Shown in pieces: positions 56,244 to 64,000 of a stretch of 64,000 nt of DNA. Below the pieces are notes generated by a model. That model was not told the DNA's origin and ran no database searches. It saw only the letters and a list, made by a program, of their open reading frames with translations. How positions within the stretch are numbered: the stretch's first letter is position 1; each line of letters opens with the position of its first letter. The position numbers and the translations under genes were made by a program. Source of the DNA: Massilia sp. H6 (GTDB lineage: Bacteria > Pseudomonadota > Gammaproteobacteria > Burkholderiales > Burkholderiaceae_D); contig NZ_CP103371.1 of assembly GCF_024802625.1 (NCBI RefSeq), positions 868,001-932,000 on the forward strand, given 5' to 3'.

Positions 56244-56289
56244 GCGTTTGGGCGTGCCGGCACCCTTGCGGCGCGCAGGTTGCCATCCA

Positions 56290-56300
56290 GGGGGGGGGGG
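56290..56300. repeat. Homopolymer of 11 G
   Basis: Eleven G about 83 bp before the DUF2868 gene, in the short gap after the rRNA terminator. Confidence 0.85.
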
Positions 56301-56383
56301 CGTACACGCGGTACTGCCTGGCGCTCGGAACTCGGGCACAATGTAGTTCTTGGCATTGCTATTTAAACCACGACAGGAAAAGC

Positions 56384-57865
56384 ATGAACGAAGAGATTGC
56401 CCGCAACGTTGTCCTGGTGCGCGCCATCGAGTCTGCGGACACGAATCACGAGGTCTTGAGTGACGACGACCGCAAGTACGCGAGCCGCAGTGCGAAAGAA
56501 CTGGCCGCTTGGCAGGCCGCAGATAGCAAGACTGCGGTCACCTCCCATCACTTTCTGGAACAACGCTCCGAGCAGATCCTGAAACGCCTCGGCGAGCGTA
56601 CGCCTGCATTTGCTACTTTCGCCCGGCGCAAGCCTGGCCTGTCCGGGATCTGGCTGGCTCTGCCTTTCCTGGCCTTTTTGAGCGGCGCCGCCATTGACCG
56701 GATCGCTGACCCGCACCGCGTCGACCTGCTGTCTGCCCCCTTCCTGTTGATCATCGCATGGAATCTGGTGGTTTTCCTGGGCATGCTGGTATGGGCGCTG
56801 ATTCCCGGCAAGCGCCGTAGTTGGGCGGGCCCGAACCTGCTCAAGCGGCTCAGTGTTGGCAAGGCGGTCGTTCCACGCAAGTTGCCGGCACCGCTATCGG
56901 CGGGATTGGCCGCATTCATGGTGGATTGGGCGTCGCTGAGCGAACCGCTCGCGCGCGCGCGCCTTGGCCGCACCGTGCACCTGTCGGCCGCCTGTTTCGC
57001 CCTTGGCGCCATTGCGTCGCTATACGCGCGCGGCCTGTTGACGCAATACGTGGTGGGATGGGAGAGCACCTTCCTCGACAGCCGTGACGTCCACACCTTG
57101 CTGTCCTGGCTGTTCATGCCGGCGATGAGCGTGTTTCACTTCCTGCAAGGGTTCTCGCTGGCCGAGATCGAGCTTCTACGCTTCGGCCGTGGCGTCTCGG
57201 CACCGAGCGGCGAACGCTGGGTCCACCTGTATGGCGCGACCTTGCTGCTACTGGTTGTCTTGCCACGCCTGATTTTGGCCGGCGCCGCCGCCTGGCGCGC
57301 GCATCGCCTGTCACGCCACTTCCCGATTGACCTCGACCAGCCATATTTTCGTAAGCTTGCCGATGGCGTTGGCGCCGGTACGCCCGCGCTCCTGCGTGTC
57401 TTCCCCTACAGTTACACCCTTGACGAAGCGCGCGACCGCGGCTTGTGGAGCATCGCCGCCGCCGCGCTCGGGGCCCAGGCCCGCGTCCAGCTGCGTCCGA
57501 CAATCAGCTATGGCATCGATGCTGGCGAAGCGCTGCATGAAGCGGCGCTGGATGATCCTGCCGTCACCGTGACCGCAGTATTGTTCAGTCTTGCGGCAAC
57601 ACCAGAAAAAGAAAACCATGGCGCCATCCTCGATTACCTGGCAAAGAGGGTAAAGCGCGGCGTCGCGGTGCTGGTCGACGAGTCGGCCTTTGTCGAGCGT
57701 ACCGGCGCGCAGCCCGAAGACGCGACCCGCCTGGCCGAACGGGTTGCGCTGTGGCGCCAGTTCTGCAGTTTTCATGGTACGTCGGCCACCTTCGTGAACC
57801 TGGTTCAGCCGGATAAATACCCGGTCGAACTGGGCGCCGGACTTGCTCTGGCGGAGTTGCGATGA
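56384..57865 (+). CDS. DUF2868 membrane protein
   Basis: 493 residues. Cytosolic N-terminus (about 1-85), membrane helices near 87-105, 112-137, 197-217 and 285-305, and a soluble C-terminal region of about 170 residues. Matches my knowledge of DUF2868 proteins, which in Burkholderiales sit directly before a DUF3482 GTPase, as here; the stop overlaps the next start by 4 bp (ATGA). No catalytic motif seen; function unknown, but co-translation implies a complex with the GTPase. Confidence 0.8.
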   Translation: MNEEIARNVVLVRAIESADTNHEVLSDDDRKYASRSAKELAAWQAADSKTAVTSHHFLEQRSEQILKRLGERTPAFATFARRKPGLSGIWLALPFLAFLSGAAIDRIADPHRVDLLSAPFLLIIAWNLVVFLGMLVWALIPGKRRSWAGPNLLKRLSVGKAVVPRKLPAPLSAGLAAFMVDWASLSEPLARARLGRTVHLSAACFALGAIASLYARGLLTQYVVGWESTFLDSRDVHTLLSWLFMPAMSVFHFLQGFSLAEIELLRFGRGVSAPSGERWVHLYGATLLLLVVLPRLILAGAAAWRAHRLSRHFPIDLDQPYFRKLADGVGAGTPALLRVFPYSYTLDEARDRGLWSIAAAALGAQARVQLRPTISYGIDAGEALHEAALDDPAVTVTAVLFSLAATPEKENHGAILDYLAKRVKRGVAVLVDESAFVERTGAQPEDATRLAERVALWRQFCSFHGTSATFVNLVQPDKYPVELGAGLALAELR

Positions 57866-59382
57866 TCGAGGCTCCAGTCAAGATACAGTTTGCGCTGGTC
57901 TCGCATACCAATAACGGCAAGACCACGCTGGCTCGCACCCTGGTCGGCACCGATGTGGGCGAAGTGCGCGACGCCGCGCACGTGACCCAGTTCGCCGAGG
58001 CCCACCTGCTGCAGACCAGCGAAGCGGGCGATACCCTGGTGCTGTGGGATACACCGGGCTTCGGTGATTCGGTCCGACTGCTCAAGCGACTGTCGATGTC
58101 GGGTAATCCGATCGGCTGGTTCCTGCGCGAGGTATTCGACCGTTACCGCGACCGTGCATTCTGGCTCAGTCAACAAGCCCTGCGCGCAGCGAAGGAAGAA
58201 GCTGACGTCGTGCTCTACCTGGTCAATTCGTCGGAGTCACCGCAGGACGCCGGCTACCTGCCATCCGAGATGAAGATTCTCGAATGGCTCGGCAAGCCGG
58301 TCGCCGTGCTGCTCAATCAGATGGGACCACCGCGCGCTGGCACCGAGGAATCGTCCGAACAGGGGCGCTGGAAGCAGCATCTTGCCCAGTTCCCGATCGT
58401 GAAAGACGTGCTGCCGCTCGATGCCTTCGCGCGTTGCTGGGTCCACGAGCATGTGTTCTACGAAGCGGTCGGCAAGCTGATCGAACCGGGCAAGCATGCC
58501 GGCTACGCCCGCGTGCTCGCTGCGTGGGAAGCCGCCAACCAGCGCCGCTATCGCAACGCGCTGCGGTTAGTGGCCGAATTACTGGCCGTCGCCACGCGCG
58601 ATCGCCAGGAGATCGCAGCCGAGGGAACCGGGCTGGTACGATCAGCGCTGAAGGCAGTCGGTTTGGGCAAGGACGACAAGAAGCGGCAGGAGCTGGCAAT
58701 GGCAGCATTGGTCCAGCGTCTGAACAACGAAATCGGCACCACCACGGCCCGTATGCTCGCGTTGCATCGGCTCGACCCGGGCGAGGCGGCCGCCATCAAT
58801 GCGCGGGTACGTGAAAATTTCGCGGTGCGCGCACCGGTTGACAAGACCCAGGCTGGCTTGCTCGGCGCCGTGGTTTCGGGCGCGGCCACCGGCTTGTCGG
58901 CCGACCTGATGGCAGGTGGCCTGACGCTGGGCGGCGGCGCGCTGATCGGCGCCGTTGTCGGCGCCTTGACGATGGCGGGCGCGGCCTGGGGGTTCAATGT
59001 CGGGACCGACCGCAATGAGCACAGCGTGCAGTTCGCCGATGCGTTTCTGGAGACGCTGCTCATTGGTGGTTTGCTGCGTTATCTGGCAGTGGCCCATTTC
59101 GGGCGCGGCCGCGGCAACTATGTCGAGAGCGAGGCCCCCCCGTTCTGGCAGGCCGAAGTCGAGCGCGCCGTGGGTGAGCATGTGCCCGATCTGCCGGCCC
59201 TCTGGCGCGCACTGCGCGAGGCGCCAGACCAGGAGGCCGCCATCGCGATCGCGCAGGCTGCCACCGCGCCGGCTGCCGATGCCGTGCTGACGCAGCTGTA
59301 TCCGTTAGCTGTGCTACCGGCGCCGGCAGTGTCGCCGGCACCGGCGCCAGCGCCCATTACTGAAACTGGTACCGCGCGCTGA
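57862..59382 (+). CDS. GTPase with DUF3482 domain
   Basis: 506 residues. N-terminal Era/TrmE-like G domain: P-loop SHTNNGKTT (14-22; first Gly replaced by Ser), G3 WDTPGFGDS with Asp63, and a G4 reduced to LLNQMG instead of NKxD. C-terminal part has a Gly/Ala-rich hydrophobic hairpin (about 330-375), suggesting membrane association, and a Pro/Ala-rich tail. The altered G1 and G4 motifs raise doubt about strict GTP specificity. Its last 26 bp overlap the convergent TonB receptor gene. Confidence 0.85.
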   Translation: MIEAPVKIQFALVSHTNNGKTTLARTLVGTDVGEVRDAAHVTQFAEAHLLQTSEAGDTLVLWDTPGFGDSVRLLKRLSMSGNPIGWFLREVFDRYRDRAFWLSQQALRAAKEEADVVLYLVNSSESPQDAGYLPSEMKILEWLGKPVAVLLNQMGPPRAGTEESSEQGRWKQHLAQFPIVKDVLPLDAFARCWVHEHVFYEAVGKLIEPGKHAGYARVLAAWEAANQRRYRNALRLVAELLAVATRDRQEIAAEGTGLVRSALKAVGLGKDDKKRQELAMAALVQRLNNEIGTTTARMLALHRLDPGEAAAINARVRENFAVRAPVDKTQAGLLGAVVSGAATGLSADLMAGGLTLGGGALIGAVVGALTMAGAAWGFNVGTDRNEHSVQFADAFLETLLIGGLLRYLAVAHFGRGRGNYVESEAPPFWQAEVERAVGEHVPDLPALWRALREAPDQEAAIAIAQAATAPAADAVLTQLYPLAVLPAPAVSPAPAPAPITETGTAR

Positions 59383-61474
59383 ACCCAAGCATCCAGTTGC
59401 GGCCAGGCGCCGCTTCGTAATAGCGGCGGTTCGCCTCGGCGACAATCACCGAGCCGACGATGTCGCGGTCGAGCAGATTGTTCAGGCGCAGGTACTCCTT
59501 GAAATGCCAGCGGCCGGCCTGCTGGCGTGCCTGCAGTCGCGCGTTCAAGACGCCATAACCTGGCGCCGGCACCGCCGCATTGGCATCGTCCGGATGCACC
59601 TTGCTGCTGGCCTGAGCCTCAAGGGCGGCATTGATGTTGCCGTCGCGAGTGGCCCATCCCAGCTCGGAAAATACGCTGGCACGTGGTACGCCCGGCAAGC
59701 GGTTACCTCGAGGGATCGTGCCGAATCCGTCGTCGTAGATGGCGCGCAGCAGGTTCGCCGCCACCTGCACGTTCCAGCCGGCGCCGAAGGTCGACGCAAC
59801 CGACAGCTCCATACCCTGGCGCAGCGTGCGGGCAGCATTCCGGTAGCTCGTGCGTCCGCCGTTGGATACCGCGACCACGAGTTCATCGCGGGTGCTGGCC
59901 TGGAAAAGGGCGATGTCGGCCCTGGTCTGCGCGCCGAACATCGACTTGGCACCGACCTCCAGGTGCACGCTGCGACTGGGCGAGAGACCGAAATTGAAAC
60001 CCGCGCCGCTGGCCGAGTAGAACAGTTCGTTGAGCGTTGGCGTTTCGAAGCCGCGCGCCGCGCTCGCGTATACGTTGAGCGAAGGCGAGATCTTGCGCAG
60101 CACGCCGATCACTGGCGCGGTGCCGTCGAACGAGGTGCCCCCGCTGTCGTCGCCGTTGGCTACGAAGCGATCATTGACGCCAATCTTCAAACGCGTATGG
60201 CGTAATCCGCCGGTCAGTACCCAGGCACCGGATTCCCACTGGGTCTGGACATACGGATCCATGCTGGTCAGGCGATTGTTTTCGTCGCGGCGCAACCTTC
60301 CCTTGACGCCGGGCCCAGTACTGTCGAAGTTCTCGAAGCCCTGGCGGGCATCTTCAGAATCGGCATATTCGAGACCAAAGGTCGTGCGCAGCATCCCCGA
60401 TCCCAGAGTCCGTACGTCCTGCCAGTTGACGTCGACACCGCGAAAATCACGGTCGAAATCGATCACGCCGCCCGAATGGGTCGGCTGTTGCTGAAAGCCG
60501 CGCGAGAACGACTGGAACTGGATCACGCGGCGGTTGCCACCATAGGCAGTCACTTGCAGGCGGTGCGGGCCGAAGCGCTGTTGCCAGTTCAGCCCAAGCT
60601 GCCGGTGGTCGATGCTCTTGCGGGTGTTATAGCGCTCCGCGAAGGTGCGCTGCGGCGTTTGCGTGTCGGTGGTGTCGATCTCGCCCGCGCGCGGATCGCG
60701 CTTGAAGGTCTGCCAGGTCGCGCCAAGTGGATCCTGGGTATCGTCTTGATCAAGCGAATTGGCCACGATCGTCAGCTTGCCGTCACGGTTAGTTGCCATC
60801 GTCAGCTTGGCATAGCCCTGGTCGCGCGTCGCCGCACTATGGTCGCGGTAGCCATCGGTCTCGAAACGCGACGCATCGATCACGTAGCCGACCGCGCCGG
60901 CCTTGCCTTGCGCATTGACGTCGGTCTTGCGCAGGCCGTCGCTGCCGGCGGTAGTCGACATTTCGACCGCGGGCGCGCCTTCGCCATCGCGCGTGAACAG
61001 CTGGATCACGCCGCCGGAATGGTTGCCATACAAGGCCGAGAACGGACCGCGAAGTACTTCGATGCGCTCGGCCATGTCGAGATTGAACGTGGCGGCCTGG
61101 CCTTGCCCATCGGGCATGGTCGCCGGTATGCCGTCCGCAATGAGACGAACACCGCGCACGCCAAAGGACGAGCGCGCGCCGAAGCCGCGCGAGGACACCT
61201 GCAAATCCTGCGCATAGTTCTGGCGATTCTGGACGACGATCCCCGGAACCGTGACCAGGGACTCAGACAGGTTTACCCGCGGCTGGCCGGCGCCGATGCG
61301 CTGCGCATCCACGACACTGACGGCCGCCGGAAGGTCGAAGCTCTCCTGCTCAGTACGGGAACCGGTGACCACGACCACCGATTGCGGGGCGGCAGGGGAT
61401 TGGGCAAAGGCAGGGCAGGCGAAGCTGACGAGCAGGCCAGCGACGAACGGGACATGGGGGCGAGGGAGGGACAT
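59357..61474 (-). CDS. TonB-dependent outer-membrane receptor
   Basis: 705 residues: signal peptide 1-24 (ending PAFA), TonB-box region SVVVVTGSR, plug domain (about 40-150; SRGFGARSSFGVRGVRLIADGIPATMPDGQG, IEVLRGPFSALYGNHSGGVI), then a 22-strand-type barrel. Style is close to siderophore or metal-chelate receptors; ligand unknown. Isolated gene, convergent with the GTPase and divergent from the third rRNA promoter. No Fur-like box was evident upstream. Confidence 0.9.
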   Translation of the reverse strand: MSLPRPHVPFVAGLLVSFACPAFAQSPAAPQSVVVVTGSRTEQESFDLPAAVSVVDAQRIGAGQPRVNLSESLVTVPGIVVQNRQNYAQDLQVSSRGFGARSSFGVRGVRLIADGIPATMPDGQGQAATFNLDMAERIEVLRGPFSALYGNHSGGVIQLFTRDGEGAPAVEMSTTAGSDGLRKTDVNAQGKAGAVGYVIDASRFETDGYRDHSAATRDQGYAKLTMATNRDGKLTIVANSLDQDDTQDPLGATWQTFKRDPRAGEIDTTDTQTPQRTFAERYNTRKSIDHRQLGLNWQQRFGPHRLQVTAYGGNRRVIQFQSFSRGFQQQPTHSGGVIDFDRDFRGVDVNWQDVRTLGSGMLRTTFGLEYADSEDARQGFENFDSTGPGVKGRLRRDENNRLTSMDPYVQTQWESGAWVLTGGLRHTRLKIGVNDRFVANGDDSGGTSFDGTAPVIGVLRKISPSLNVYASAARGFETPTLNELFYSASGAGFNFGLSPSRSVHLEVGAKSMFGAQTRADIALFQASTRDELVVAVSNGGRTSYRNAARTLRQGMELSVASTFGAGWNVQVAANLLRAIYDDGFGTIPRGNRLPGVPRASVFSELGWATRDGNINAALEAQASSKVHPDDANAAVPAPGYGVLNARLQARQQAGRWHFKEYLRLNNLLDRDIVGSVIVAEANRRYYEAAPGRNWMLGFSARYQFQ

Positions 61475-61565
61475 TGGTTAGTGGAGAGTGTGAATAGATT
61501 GCCATGATAACGGCAGTGGCGGCGGGAGGTCGTCCGGGAGATTTAATACGTGTGTTTAAAAGTCC

Positions 61566-61595
61566 TTGCGCGCGGCTGCCAAGCTTTGTTATAGT
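61566..61595 (+). promoter_or_regulatory. rRNA operon 3 distal promoter P1
   Basis: TTGCGC, 18 bp, TATAGT; from here the sequence to P2 is essentially the same as in operon 1. The 61475-62005 leader holds no gene. Confidence 0.7.
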
Positions 61596-61717
61596 TCGCC
61601 TCCGCTTCGGGACACTCGGCAGTAAATGCTGATGTGGGGACTGAAAAACGTTAACGTAATCAACTAGTTACGATAACAAAGTCCGCAGGGAAATCTGCAA
61701 CGAAGCGAACGAAGGGG

Positions 61718-61746
61718 TTGACGAGAAGCGCGAAACACTGCATACT
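61718..61746 (+). promoter_or_regulatory. rRNA operon 3 proximal promoter P2
   Basis: TTGACG, 17 bp, CATACT, followed by boxA GTTCTTTAAAAA. Confidence 0.7.
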
Positions 61747-62005
61747 CTCTCTTCTCTGCTGCTGACGAACACAACGCTTCGTCAAGTGCAGCAAGGCAGG
61801 TCCGAACAAAGTTCTTTAAAAATTTACAGTCGATAAGTGTGGGCGTTTGATGAAGGTGCCAAGAACTTTGGTTCTTGATTACTTAAATTATCAAATGTTC
61901 ACAAAAAAGAAATAGCGTTGTCTCAGCAATGAGATGACGGTCAGTATTTTGAGTGAGCGACCCGTCTGCAAGGACGGAGGCAGAAATGTCTATTAAACAG
62001 AGATT

Positions 62006-63541
<1,536 letters not shown>

Positions 63542-63628
63542 GAGTAGCACCGGGATAGAACCCATTCATTGAGCGTCCACTCTTATCGACTGTAATAATT
63601 AGAAGAAACAGTAGCAGTGTTCCAAGTC

Positions 63629-63705
63629 GGGGCTGTAGCTCAGCTGGTTAGAGCACCGTGTTGATAACGCGGGGGTCGTTGGTTCGAGTCCAACCAGCCC
63701 TACCA
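63629..63705 (+). tRNA. tRNA-Ile (GAT), operon 3
   Basis: 77 nt, same as the other copies; the preceding spacer differs. Confidence 0.97.
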
Positions 63706-63725
63706 TCGCGGTTCAGAAGAATCCT

Positions 63726-63801
63726 GGGGGATTAGCTCAGCTGGGAGAGCACCTGCTTTGCAAGCAGGGGGTCGTCGGTTCGATCCCGTCATCCTCCACC
63801 A
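63726..63801 (+). tRNA. tRNA-Ala (TGC), operon 3
   Basis: 76 nt. Only 20 bp separate it from tRNA-Ile; the two hairpins of operons 1 and 2 are missing. Confidence 0.97.
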
Positions 63802-64000
63802 ATCACTGCCTACATAATTCGAAAGTACAAACGTAAGCATAGATGCTTAGGTTTGATCTTTTAGCGATCAAAGCTGTTTCGTTCTTTAACAATCTGGAAG
63901 AAGTAAAAGTTTTTTAAGTGTGTGCGACAGCACATGCTTAGGGTAGCAATACAAGTATCAACAAACATGCAACAAGCTGTACTCTTGATTTTCTATAACG
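63802..64000 (+). other. Pre-23S spacer of operon 3, cut by window end
   Basis: Contains boxA GTTCTTTAACAA and the sequence leading to 23S; the 23S gene itself starts beyond the window. Confidence 0.85.

Overview
The window is a GC-rich chromosomal segment of a beta-proteobacterium, most likely from the Massilia/Telluria group of Oxalobacteraceae. This rests on the character of the three 16S rRNA genes, the Ile-GAT/Ala-TGC spacer tRNAs, the rpe-gph-trpEGDC gene order, a PEP-CTERM exported protein and the DUF2868/DUF3482 gene pair. Genus is an inference; no database search was possible.

Layout. 1-15.8 kb: two MscS channels, a secreted family-16 glycoside hydrolase, cytosolic MsrA, two zinc alcohol dehydrogenases, a PEP-CTERM protein, an alpha/beta hydrolase, a soluble hybrid histidine kinase, a FadL-like porin, a nitroreductase, DoxX, an ICMT-like methyltransferase and a DJ-1/PfpI protein. 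16.1-22.7 kb: a likely operon of an AI-2E-type membrane protein with a long cobalamin-domain-like tail, a 1249-residue hybrid kinase carrying a canonical blue-light LOV motif, and a single-domain response regulator. 22.8-25.6 kb: AbgT transporter and an exported MsrB-MsrA pair. 25.9-29.6 kb: a cluster (two GSTs, TetR regulator, hydrolase, broken flavin oxidoreductase) bracketed by an intact tRNA-Phe and a displaced copy of its 3' part, as left by integration into a tRNA gene. 29.7-44.6 kb: housekeeping genes (UbiH-like monooxygenase, DsbC, an orphan iron-sulfur subunit with a MocA-like enzyme, M61 and M20 peptidases, the trp operon with its own leader peptide and attenuator, gph, rpe, apaG, mltA, an enoyl-CoA hydratase). 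44.6-64 kb: two rRNA operons in tandem, three protein genes (DUF2868, DUF3482 GTPase, TonB-dependent receptor), and a third rRNA operon cut by the window end.

How the parts work together. The trp region is the clearest regulated unit: a promoter-like patch inside the end of gph, a 28-codon leader with four Trp codons, a rho-independent attenuator, then trpE-trpG-trpD-trpC. The rRNA operons share tandem promoters and boxA sites but are mosaics of one another, with a length difference in a 23S helix and a hairpin insertion between the tRNAs in two of three spacers. The most novel candidate system is the AI-2E/cobalamin-like protein + LOV kinase + receiver operon. The most unexpected structural signal is the set of tRNA-Phe 3'-end remnants (25.94 kb, 3.82 kb and perhaps 29.41 kb), all in the same orientation as the intact gene at 29.5 kb.
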